Below the pieces are notes generated by a model. It saw only the letters and a list, made by a program, of their open reading frames with translations, was not told the origin of the DNA and did no database searches. Positions 1-5,981 of a stretch of DNA of 15,081 nucleotides are shown in pieces. The DNA is from Desulfobacca acetoxidans. Its GTDB lineage: Bacteria > Desulfobacterota > Desulfobaccia > Desulfobaccales > 0-14-0-80-60-11. How positions within the stretch are numbered: position 1 is the first letter of the stretch; every line of letters begins with the position of its first letter. Location: positions 1-15,081 of the forward strand of contig DZCR01000078.1 in the NCBI GenBank assembly GCA_022736495.1. Direction: 5' to 3'. Made by a program: the position numbers and the translations under genes.

Positions 1-163
1 TATCTAGTTGCCAATCAAATGGTTGCATACTTAAAAGAACTACTTTTAAATAATCTCTCTCATCGCGATTTGGGGCCTTTTTTTTAGCTTTATTATAATT
101 TTTGATACATTTTCTATAAATTAGTTTATTGTTAAACCAGAAGATATTTGAAAAGAATCCCAT
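1..163 (-). CDS. Partial hypothetical protein, N-terminus only (runs off left edge)
   Basis: An open frame starts at the ATG at 163-161 and stays open to the first base of the window, giving about 54 residues that begin MGFFSNIFWF and end at MQPFDWQLD. A GGGGGA stretch lies about 7 bases before this ATG and fits a ribosome binding site. An in-frame ATG at 178 is possible but sits directly against its purine stretch. The visible part is lysine- and asparagine-rich after a short aromatic start, with no motif I recognise. Base composition is much more AT-rich than the glycan genes, like the decayed gene beside it, which hints at a separately acquired block. It could equally be non-coding AT-rich sequence; coding status rests on the open frame and the binding site alone. 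Confidence 0.4.
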   Translation of the reverse strand, partial: MGFFSNIFWFNNKLIYRKCIKNYNKAKKKAPNRDERDYLKVVLLSMQPFDWQLD

Positions 164-252
164 AGAAATGTCCCCCATCCTGCTGCTTATCTCTATTTAT
201 TTTCAAGGAGATACTTACCATCGGTCATAGGACCAAATAATATCATACGAGA

Positions 253-565
253 TTATGCCACATCCATAGCTATTTCTTTCCCAACGAGGTTTTTGAAACT
301 CTCTTCAAAAGTAAATCTCCCAAACGGTTCTCTTCTCGAAGCCAAATTTTCTCATCGAGGGCATGATAGCGCAAATTTGGACGAAAAGTCAATTTTCCCC
401 AGAATTTAATCATACCAAACCCACAGCCACCATATATCTTGCCACCTTCGGTAATTATCGTTTGAGAGGGAAAAAGGCCAGATATGGTTCCAATATCAAG
501 AATCTTAACCTATTGAGGTTTTCTTGACTGATCCAGTGGATTTCAAACTGCAGTTTGGGAAGAAG
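253..565 (-). pseudogene. Frameshifted remnant of an unidentified AT-rich gene
   Basis: Protein-like sequence on the minus strand is spread over three frames. A first part near 565-510 reads ...FEIHWISQENLNR. A second frame, open from about 509 to 282, reads KILDIGTISGLFPSQ and later GGCGFGMIKFWGKLTFRPN. A third frame then gives EPFGRFTFEESFKNLVGKE before a TAA at 255-253. Each segment looks like real protein, but at least two frameshifts are needed to join them and no good start is visible. I do not recognise the family; the LDIGT stretch faintly resembles a methyltransferase SAM-binding loop, which is not enough for a call. A decayed gene next to AT-rich flanking DNA fits a recombination or transfer boundary. 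Confidence 0.35.
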
Positions 566-624
566 CAAAGCTCTACTCCTCCCTCAACCCCTTATACCAA
601 GCACCGCTTTTATGGAAGTAAACA

Positions 625-646
625 TATAGTCGTTGCCAAAAGTCTT
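625..646 (+). repeat. Dispersed repeat C, copy 1 (22 bases)
   Basis: This 22-base stretch matches 12467-12488 at 20 of 22 positions in the same orientation; the shared core is TTGCCAAAAGTCTT. At the second site the sequence forms one arm of an imperfect inverted repeat. Here no matching opposite arm is visible, so this looks like a truncated copy. Confidence 0.55.
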
Positions 647-689
647 GCCTCTCCCCCCTCACCCTAGCTGAGACCCTGCCCCTTTGCGT

Positions 690-754
690 GGTGCCCAAGC
701 AGAGCTTGGGCGAAAAGTGGCGTTCGCAGGCTGGAGCTTGGGAACGGGGGTTGA
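690..754 (+). repeat. Dispersed hairpin repeat A, copy 1
   Basis: The block begins with 21 bases identical to 9959-9979, containing CCCAAGC / AGA / GCTTGGG, a perfect 7-base-pair hairpin. It continues through a second, here degraded, hairpin ending at GCTTGGGAACG. The same two-hairpin block lies at 9959-10023 with a well-preserved second hairpin. Both copies sit in intergenic DNA at a gene 3' end. Confidence 0.75.
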
Positions 755-757
755 AAA

Positions 758-779
758 GGGCGGACACGCAGGTCCGCCC
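758..779 (-). terminator. Hairpin plus T-run downstream of the carbamoyltransferase (repeat B, copy 1)
   Basis: On the minus strand GGGCGGAC and GTCCGCCC form a perfect 8-base-pair GC-rich stem with a 6-base loop, followed directly by TTTT. It lies 35-57 bases past the carbamoyltransferase stop, where an intrinsic terminator is expected. A degraded copy of the same element is at 9930-9954, so the terminator seems to be a dispersed repeat in use. The T-run is short, so termination strength is uncertain. Confidence 0.55.
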
Positions 780-814
780 CTACAAGAACCATGAAAGGCT
801 TTTCAGGAATCCGG

Positions 815-2677
815 CTAATCCAATTCGAACTCGGTGCGCCAGTCGCCGGTTTCCTGCCAGGCGGGCTGGTCGGCCTTGGTGAAGAGAAAATCGCCCAGGA
901 CCAGGTAATCCATTTCGGTGCGCATGAAGCACTGATAGGCGTCTTCCGGGGTGCAGACGATGGGCTCACCCCGGACGTTGAAGCTGGTGTTGACGATGAG
1001 GCCGCAGCCGGTCAGCTCTTTAAATGCCTGGATCAGCCGCCAGTATTTCTCGTTGGTCTCTTTATGCACCGTCTGGATACGGGCCGAATAGTCCACGTGG
1101 GTGATGGCCGGCACGTCGGAGCGCAGGTGGTAGAGACGGTCAAAGAGTTCCAAGTTTTCATAGCCCTCGGGCAAGGGGTTGCGTCGCTCTGCTTTGACCG
1201 GGGCCACCAGCAGCATGTAGGGGGACGGCCGGTCCAGGTCGAAGTAGGCGGGGGTCTCCTCGTGCAACACCGACGGGGCAAAGGGCCGGAAGCCCTCCCG
1301 GTACTTGATCTTCAGGTTGAGGCGCTTTTGCATCTCCGGGTGCCGGGGGTCGCCCAGGATGGAGCGGTTGCCCAGGGCCCGGGGGCCCCATTCCATGCGC
1401 CCCTGGAACCAGCCCACCACTTGCCCCTGGGTTAGCAGGCTCGCCACCTCGCGGGTCAACTGGTTGAAATCGTCGTAATGCCGGTAAGGCGCCCGGTGCC
1501 GCCGGGTCACCCGGAGGATGTCATCGGACCCGTACTCCGGGCCCAGATAGGAGCCTTGCATGTCGTCCAGCCGGGGATTGGCCACCCGGCGTTCTTTTCC
1601 TTGCCAAATGTGCCAGGCGGCCAAGGCCGCGCCCAGGGCGCCGCCGGCGTCACCCGCCGCGGGTTGAATCCAGATGTCCTTGAAGGTGCCCCGGCGAATC
1701 AGCTTGCCGTTGGCCACGCAGTTTAAGGCGACGCCGCCGGCCATCACCAGGTAATCGGCGCCGGTGAGCTGCTTGGCGGTGTCAGCCATGGACAGCACAA
1801 TGTCTTCCGTGGCTTGCTGGATGGCCAGGGCCAGGTCCATATGCCGCTGGTCCAACTGACTTTCCCGGGGCCGGCGCGGCACCCCGAAGAGGGATTCCCA
1901 CTTGTCGTTCTTGCACATGGTCAGGCCGGTGGCAAAGTCGAAATAATCCATGTTCAACAAGAGCGAGCCGTCGTCCCGCAGGTCCACCAGTTCGTCCAGG
2001 ATCAGGGACTTCCAGCGTTTGACCCGCTCAGCGTCGGCATTGCCGTAGGGGGCCAGCCCCATGAGCTTGTATTCGCCGCTGTTGACCTTGAAGCCGGTAT
2101 AGTAAGTGAAAGCTGAATAAAGGAGGCCCACGGAGTGGGGAAAATGGAGCTCCCGGAGGATGGTGAGGTCGCGCCCCTGACCGAAGCCGATGGTGGAGGT
2201 GGCCCACTCCCCCACCCCGTCCACCGTGAGGATGGCGGCCTCGGAGAACGGTGACGGATAGAAGGCGGAGGCGGCGTGGGACAGGTGGTGTTCCGGGAAG
2301 AGGACCGGGGGGTCGCCGGCCCCGGCCTTGGCCAGCTCATCTTTGAGCATGGTGCGCATCATGAGCTTTTCTTTGATCCACACCGGCATGGCCATGATAA
2401 AGCTGCGGAGCCCCCGGGGGGCAAAGCCGTGGTAGGTCTCCAGCAGGCGCTCGAACTTGAGGTAAGGCTTATCGTAGAAGGCCACCGCGGTCAAATCCGC
2501 GGGGGTGAACCCTGCTTCGGCCAGGACATAGTTCAGAGCATGGGCCGGGAAGGCGGGATCGTGCTTCTTGCGGGTGAACCGCTCCTCCTGGGCCGCGGCA
2601 ACGATCTGGCCGTCGATGAGCAGGGCGGCGGCGCTGTCGTGATAAAAGGCGGAAAGACCGAGAATCGCTTCGGACAC
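815..2677 (-). CDS. NodU/CmcH-family O-carbamoyltransferase
   Basis: This 620-residue enzyme should transfer a carbamoyl group from carbamoyl phosphate, via a carbamoyladenylate, to a hydroxyl on a sugar or related acceptor, in the cytoplasm. The N-terminal ASKHA (Kae1/TsaD-like) domain covers roughly residues 4-355, with the metal-binding HHLSHA at 130-135, GEYKLMGLAPYG at 201-212 and GGVALN at 314-319. The C-terminal YrdC-like domain covers roughly 380-600, with WGPRALGNRSILGDPR at 430-445, FRPFAPSV at 463-470 and NTSFNVRGEP at 563-572. Length and motifs are full and typical for the family. The start is GTG with AAGGGG eight bases upstream. It is the last gene of a three-gene unit, 12 bases after the microprotein gene, with a terminator-like hairpin downstream. 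Family assignment is firm; the acceptor is unknown, and context points to a surface glycan. Confidence 0.95.
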   Translation of the reverse strand: MSEAILGLSAFYHDSAAALLIDGQIVAAAQEERFTRKKHDPAFPAHALNYVLAEAGFTPADLTAVAFYDKPYLKFERLLETYHGFAPRGLRSFIMAMPVWIKEKLMMRTMLKDELAKAGAGDPPVLFPEHHLSHAASAFYPSPFSEAAILTVDGVGEWATSTIGFGQGRDLTILRELHFPHSVGLLYSAFTYYTGFKVNSGEYKLMGLAPYGNADAERVKRWKSLILDELVDLRDDGSLLLNMDYFDFATGLTMCKNDKWESLFGVPRRPRESQLDQRHMDLALAIQQATEDIVLSMADTAKQLTGADYLVMAGGVALNCVANGKLIRRGTFKDIWIQPAAGDAGGALGAALAAWHIWQGKERRVANPRLDDMQGSYLGPEYGSDDILRVTRRHRAPYRHYDDFNQLTREVASLLTQGQVVGWFQGRMEWGPRALGNRSILGDPRHPEMQKRLNLKIKYREGFRPFAPSVLHEETPAYFDLDRPSPYMLLVAPVKAERRNPLPEGYENLELFDRLYHLRSDVPAITHVDYSARIQTVHKETNEKYWRLIQAFKELTGCGLIVNTSFNVRGEPIVCTPEDAYQCFMRTEMDYLVLGDFLFTKADQPAWQETGDWRTEFELD

Positions 2678-2689
2678 GCACTAGTCCCC

Positions 2690-2839
2690 TTAAAAGATGG
2701 TGTAAATGAAGGGCGCGATGGCCGAACCGCTGGCGAAAATCATCAAAGCGCCAAAAAACAAGAGCGTCACGATGATGGGCAGCAGCCAAAATTTTTTCCT
2801 GACCTTAAGAAAGCCCCATAAATCCTTGGCAAAATTCAT
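2690..2839 (-). CDS. DUF5989/SxtK-like membrane microprotein (49 aa)
   Basis: The 49-residue protein begins MNFAKDLWGFLKVRKKFWLL and ends SAIAPFIYTIF. A basic, aromatic amphipathic N-terminus (about 1-18) precedes one hydrophobic segment (about 19-36) and a short tail rich in small and aromatic residues. Its pattern matches the DUF5989 family as I recall it, small proteins next to NodU-type carbamoyltransferases; SxtK of saxitoxin clusters appears to be a counterpart. Translation is well supported: a clean AAGGAG lies seven bases before the ATG. It sits between the SxtJ-like gene and the carbamoyltransferase, 12 bases before the latter. The biochemical role is unknown. My inference is that it anchors or assembles the carbamoyltransferase at the inner membrane with the SxtJ-like protein. 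Confidence 0.85.
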   Translation of the reverse strand: MNFAKDLWGFLKVRKKFWLLPIIVTLLFFGALMIFASGSAIAPFIYTIF

Positions 2840-2906
2840 GACGTCACTCCTTGTTCGTTCAAGTTATATTTGGATTCCCAAACCCAGTTCGAGAACCAGA
2901 ATAAAA

Positions 2907-2938
2907 GGTGGCAGCGAAGGCTGAAGCCTGCGGCTACC
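2907..2938. repeat. Imperfect palindromic repeat inside the carbamoylation operon
   Basis: The arms GCAGCGAAGGCT and AGCCTGCGGCT pair imperfectly around a GA centre. The sequence resembles a type of short intergenic repeat seen in many GC-rich genomes, from memory. It lies in the 108-base gap between the SxtJ-like gene and the microprotein gene, so any transcript from one to the other carries the hairpin. No second copy is in this window. Confidence 0.45.
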
Positions 2939-2947
2939 AAAAAATTA

Positions 2948-3367
2948 TCAATAGGGGTTCTCCAGATCTTTTCCCTGGACGGGACCCTCCCGCACGATAA
3001 AGACCGAGTCCGGGCCCTGTTTCCATTTTTTCAATTGCAGGGCGTCGGCGCCCATGGCGCGGCGGATGAGGCCGATGGGGGTGACTATCAGAAAGTACAG
3101 CACCGTCAGAATCACCCGGGAGACGACGCTGCTCATAAGATGGGAGAGGCCGAACCAGAGCGTCCCCAGGGGCCGGAAGGCGTTGGGCCAGATCATGGTG
3201 ATGAGCAACAGCGTCAGGCTCACGGGGAGAAACTTGGGGAACTTGCCCCAATAACCCAGAAGCAGGCAGATCAACACCATGGCCATACCGGTGTCCTTGG
3301 CTTGCTCCTTGGTAGAGGAAAGCAGCCAGGCCAGGGCCTTGCTGCGGGGTTTCTTGTCTTTTGCCAT
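2948..3367 (-). CDS. SxtJ-family membrane protein
   Basis: A 139-residue protein with a lysine-rich N-terminus (MAKDKKPRSK), hydrophobic segments at about 27-41, 46-61 and 80-101, and a charged C-terminal tail ending ENPY. Size, topology and position next to a carbamoyltransferase match the SxtJ family, named from the saxitoxin cluster gene beside the carbamoyltransferase sxtI; no activity is established for the family to my knowledge. I chose the ATG at 3367 because GAGG lies six bases upstream. A GTG at 3385 would add six residues (MLLRES) but would place the binding site inside the gene. It is first in the minus-strand unit with the microprotein and the carbamoyltransferase. It probably acts as an inner-membrane partner of the transferase, but this is inference from context. 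Confidence 0.85.
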   Translation of the reverse strand: MAKDKKPRSKALAWLLSSTKEQAKDTGMAMVLICLLLGYWGKFPKFLPVSLTLLLITMIWPNAFRPLGTLWFGLSHLMSSVVSRVILTVLYFLIVTPIGLIRRAMGADALQLKKWKQGPDSVFIVREGPVQGKDLENPY

Positions 3368-3398
3368 GCTCTCCCTCAACAACACCTGAAATTAATTA

Positions 3399-3413
3399 AT
3401 TTTATCATAAAAT
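3399..3413 (-). promoter_or_regulatory. Possible -10/operator of the carbamoylation operon
   Basis: ATTTTATCATAAAAT is a 15-base perfect palindrome about a central C. On the minus strand it contains TATGAT (five of six matches to a -10 box), 36 bases before the SxtJ-like start. No convincing -35 box lies 16-18 bases further upstream. The call rests on position and AT-richness only. Confidence 0.3.
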
Positions 3414-3581
3414 CAGCGGCCGTTAGCATAATTTTGCTGGAGGCTAACCGGGTGGGGCCGGAGATAGTATGATCCGGAGCAGAAAAGTAATGCCATGCAT
3501 CCCCAATCCAGTCCTCCCCTCTTAAGGGGTAGGCAGGAAAAAAGATGAAACTTCTTTCACCGTCCGAATTAAGATGATATA

Positions 3582-3597
3582 CATCCCGGCCGGGATG
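3582..3597. promoter_or_regulatory. 16-base perfect palindrome, possible operator
   Basis: CATCCCGGCCGGGATG is its own reverse complement over all 16 bases. It lies between divergent genes, about 145 bases before the methyltransferase start and 215 bases before the SxtJ-like start. It has no loop, so it suits a dimeric protein site better than an RNA hairpin. No known regulator is recognised. Confidence 0.3.
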
Positions 3598-3740
3598 GGG
3601 GGTGGGGGGCACGTTGATTGCCGCACGGCTTCAAGGCCCAGTCTGTCCTTCCCCTTTCGCACCTTTCTTGCCATAATAGTACCTGAAACCCAAAAAAATT
3701 TCGAGCTTTTCACTTGCCCTACGGCAGGGCGGGAGGGACC

Positions 3741-4376
3741 ATGAGCGCCATGATACCTGATTTGGAAGGTTATTTCCGGGGCCTGGTGCCGCCGGGCGAC
3801 GATTTGCTTCTGGAGTTGGAACAGGAGGCTAACGCCGAGTCCATCCCCATCGTCGGCCCGGTGGTGGGGGAGTTGCTCTTTGTGCTGGCCCGGGCCACCG
3901 GGGCGGCCCGTATCCTGGAATTGGGCGCCGCCACGGGGTATTCCGGCATTTTTCTGGGGCGGGCCTGCGCCGAGAGCGGGGGCCGGGTTGTGAGCCTGGA
4001 GTTTGATGAGGCCATGGCGAGACGGGCCCGGGCCAATCTTGCCCGGGCCGGACTGGCGGAGGTGGTTGAGGTGAAGGTGGGCGAGGCCTTGGAACTTATG
4101 GCTGGGATGGGCGAGACCTTCGACCTGATTTTTCTGGATATCGACAAGGAGTCGTATCTGCCAGCCTTGTCCCACTGCCACCGCCTGTTGCGGGCCGGGG
4201 GCCTGTTGGTGGCGGACAATACCGGGTTCACCGGGGCTGCGGACTTCAACCGGGAAATTCTGAACCGCTCTGCCTGGCGGGCCGTGCATTTGCTGAGTTT
4301 CCTGCCGCGGCATTCCCCGGAGCACGACGGTTTGACCCTGGCCGTGAAGGTGGCCATGTCCGGGAAACTTTGGTAG
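3741..4376 (+). CDS. Class I SAM-dependent O-methyltransferase (COMT-like)
   Basis: This 211-residue cytoplasmic enzyme should move a methyl group from S-adenosylmethionine to a hydroxyl. SAM motif I is ELGAATGYSGI at 60-70, with the acidic end of strand 2 at VSLEFDE (84-90). The metal-dependent catechol-type signature is present: FLDIDKESY at 131-139 (D133, K136, Y139) and ADN at 158-160, matching the divalent-metal ligands of the Methyltransf_3 family. Length fits the family. I chose the ATG at 3741 because GGGAGG lies just upstream; a TTG at 3714 would add nine residues. It stands alone on the plus strand between two minus-strand genes, so it may be its own unit. The acceptor could be a sugar or a small aromatic; glycan modification is suggested only by neighbours. 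Confidence 0.85.
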   Translation: MSAMIPDLEGYFRGLVPPGDDLLLELEQEANAESIPIVGPVVGELLFVLARATGAARILELGAATGYSGIFLGRACAESGGRVVSLEFDEAMARRARANLARAGLAEVVEVKVGEALELMAGMGETFDLIFLDIDKESYLPALSHCHRLLRAGGLLVADNTGFTGAADFNREILNRSAWRAVHLLSFLPRHSPEHDGLTLAVKVAMSGKLW

Positions 4377-4396
4377 AGCGGGCCTGCTTGCCCGCT
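4377..4396. repeat. Hairpin directly after the methyltransferase stop
   Basis: AGCGGGC and GCCCGCT form a perfect 7-base-pair stem with a 6-base loop, starting at the first base after the TAG stop. No T-run follows, so it is not a classical intrinsic terminator. It may protect the 3' end or be another dispersed repeat type. Confidence 0.5.
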
Positions 4397-4412
4397 GCCA
4401 TCCTGGTCACAT

Positions 4413-4429
4413 GGTGCGCAATGCGCACC
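4413..4429. repeat. Palindromic repeat GGTGCGCAATGCGCACC
   Basis: Eight-base arms GGTGCGCA and TGCGCACC flank a single A and are followed by CTACG. This resembles a short intergenic repeat common in many genomes, from memory. It sits in the gap between the convergent methyltransferase and SGNH hydrolase genes; the rest of that gap (4430-4592) shows nothing I can name. Confidence 0.5.
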
Positions 4430-4592
4430 CTACGAAAGGCTTGTTAATCGGGTGAGATGAACTTTGGTAGATCGGATTAAGTGCAATGATATTTGCTCCG
4501 CCTGCGGTCCTTACGGCGGGCCTCCGTGCCCTCCCAGTCCTGCAATCTGGACAGGCACAAGAGGCCTGCGCCACCGGTATAATGGCTGCCGC

Positions 4593-5750
4593 CTATTGGG
4601 GCGCCATGAGCCCTTTTAAGCGGGCCGCGATGATTTGGGCGGCTAGTTGGGAGCCCGCATCGTTGAAGTGGACGATATCATAAATGTATTTCTTATCGGG
4701 GGGGATTTCCCGGGCCAGGTCGATGACCATGACGTGGTTTCTGCGGCCCACTTCCCGGATGGTGTCGTTAAAGGCGTCATAAAGCGCTTTGATCCGGGCA
4801 TAGCTGAGTCCAGTTTCGGTGCCGTAGCGCCCGAGGTAGGCGGCCACCACCGGATCGGGATGGTTTGTGATCCGGTTTTCCTGGGTCATCAACACCGGCG
4901 TAATCTCATGAGCCTGGCAGATACAGACCAAGGTCTGGAGGTTCATGGCGAATTCGTGCACCAACCTGGCCTTATCAACCGTAATTTTCTTCCCCCGGGC
5001 GCTGGCAAATTCATCCTGCGGCTGGCGGGTCAGCGTTTCTTTTAAATTTCGATAAGCCTCATTCAGCTGGGGAAACAGCATCTCCTTCAGGAGCTTCCCC
5101 ACCATTTGCTTCTTTTTGAGGGTTTCCAGGGGCGACCGGACCGTGTGCTTATTCCAATAGGTGTGCTCGTACAGGAGGGTGCTCAGGTCGTTGATGTTTT
5201 CCATAAAGACCACCACCTGGGGGTGGAGGGGAATCACCTTATTGATCAAAAGATCGATGGCGTGTAGGGTGTTGAGGCCGGACATGCCGCCGTTGTAGGA
5301 GTTGATCTTTTGCCCCGTCTCCTCCGCCAAAATTTTCCCTACCAGGTAAGGAAAGCGGTGGTCTGCGTCCATAAACATGCATTCCGTGGTGGACCCGCCC
5401 AGAAACACGATGACCTTATCGGGATGGTCATATTTTTGGGAAGGCATGATAAAACCGTTTTTATCGATATCCAGCCGATATTTTTTGGTAAAGACGTTGT
5501 CGGTATAGGGCAGGTGATTCCGGGGAAAGGCCAGCAGCAGACGGCTGCCGGGGCGGTACTCCCTCAGCCTGATGTGCCTGCTTTCGGCTTCCGCCGAGAG
5601 GAGCAGGCCCTGGCGGTGATGCGTAAATGCCAGATATTTTTCGGCGGCAAAGGCAATGACCAGGATGAGCAAGACGGTAAAAAATACCAGGGTTTTCTTG
5701 GGGTTGCGCTGAACCCAGTTTTCTGGGGTTGCGTTTGGGTAATCTGGCAT
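4593..5750 (-). CDS. Membrane-anchored SGNH/GDSL-family hydrolase or acyltransferase
   Basis: A 385-residue protein with one N-terminal membrane segment (about 20-36) after a basic NPKK, so the catalytic domain probably faces the periplasm. SGNH blocks are present in order: GGSTTE at 118-123 with nucleophile Ser120, NGGMSG at 153-158, ENIND at 184-188 with the block III Asn, and DIVHFND at 358-364 with the Asp358/His361 pair. Such proteins add or remove acyl groups on polysaccharides or lipids. GGAAGAG before the ATG at 5750 supports the start, and a strong promoter lies at 5802-5830. It is in a separate unit from the carbamoylation genes but faces the same way. From memory, SGNH proteins are frequent neighbours of carbamoyltransferase/DUF5989/SxtJ sets. 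Fold and catalytic residues are clear; direction of reaction and substrate are unknown. Confidence 0.88.
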   Translation of the reverse strand: MPDYPNATPENWVQRNPKKTLVFFTVLLILVIAFAAEKYLAFTHHRQGLLLSAEAESRHIRLREYRPGSRLLLAFPRNHLPYTDNVFTKKYRLDIDKNGFIMPSQKYDHPDKVIVFLGGSTTECMFMDADHRFPYLVGKILAEETGQKINSYNGGMSGLNTLHAIDLLINKVIPLHPQVVVFMENINDLSTLLYEHTYWNKHTVRSPLETLKKKQMVGKLLKEMLFPQLNEAYRNLKETLTRQPQDEFASARGKKITVDKARLVHEFAMNLQTLVCICQAHEITPVLMTQENRITNHPDPVVAAYLGRYGTETGLSYARIKALYDAFNDTIREVGRRNHVMVIDLAREIPPDKKYIYDIVHFNDAGSQLAAQIIAARLKGLMAPQ

Positions 5751-5801
5751 GAACGACTCTTCCCTGAGGGTCTGTGGCGACCGGGGTTATTACCTCAGAA
5801 A

Positions 5802-5830
5802 ATGATAAAGGATACCGGAGGGCATGGCAA
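5802..5830 (-). promoter_or_regulatory. Sigma-70-type promoter of the SGNH hydrolase gene
   Basis: On the minus strand TTGCCA (-35, five of six) is followed after 17 bases by TATCAT (-10, five of six). Transcription would start near 5795, giving a leader of about 45 bases before the ATG at 5750. Confidence 0.55.
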
Positions 5831-5914
5831 ACACTTTCCCGGGGCCGGCCAACCGCGCCGGGTCCGCTTTGCGGCCAAGACTTTTCCGCGCCGGGAACAG
5901 GAATATCTGATATA

Positions 5915-5920
5915 TATAAT
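5915..5920 (+). promoter_or_regulatory. Possible -10 box of the flippase operon
   Basis: A perfect TATAAT sits in an AT-rich stretch (TATATATAAT) about 60 bases before the flippase ATG, in the gap between divergent genes. No good -35 box lies 16-18 bases upstream, so an activator may be needed or the match may be chance. Confidence 0.35.
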
Positions 5921-5981
5921 AGGTTAGGGTCGTTGCGGCAGGAACTCCGGCCCTGGAAAAACCACCATAAGGCCGTCTTTG

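Larger units (their letters stand above)
164..814. other. Region without an intact gene (AT-rich margin and repeats)
   Basis: No intact gene is supported here. The left two thirds are AT-rich and hold the decayed gene remnant. Composition turns GC-rich at about 580, where short dispersed repeats begin (625-646, 690-754 and 758-779). The short open frames at 573-767 and 688-882 run through the repeats or antisense to the carbamoyltransferase and are not genes. Confidence 0.6.
3368..3740. other. Divergent intergenic region between the SxtJ-like and methyltransferase genes
   Basis: There is no supported gene in this 373-base gap. It holds an AT-rich palindrome with a -10-like core for the minus strand (3399-3413), an inverted GTTAGC/GCTAAC pair near 3425-3450, a CCCCT/AGGGG hairpin near 3515-3530, a 16-base perfect palindrome (3582-3597), a CATAAT at 3672-3677 that could be a weak plus-strand -10, and a GCCCT/AGGGC hairpin just before the methyltransferase start. 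The minus-strand frame of 267 codons across 3522-4325 is an antisense shadow of the methyltransferase. Confidence 0.5.

Noticed and set aside
791..1435. 214-codon plus-strand open frame
   Set aside because: It is antisense to the C-terminal half of the carbamoyltransferase, which has clear family motifs; GC-rich codon use opens the opposite frame.
3522..4325. 267-codon minus-strand open frame
   Set aside because: It is antisense to the methyltransferase, is glutamine/histidine/proline/glycine-rich low-complexity sequence, and has no recognisable motif.
625..4429. CRISPR array
   Set aside because: The repeats are palindromic, of different families, and not evenly spaced by unique spacers; no cas genes are present.
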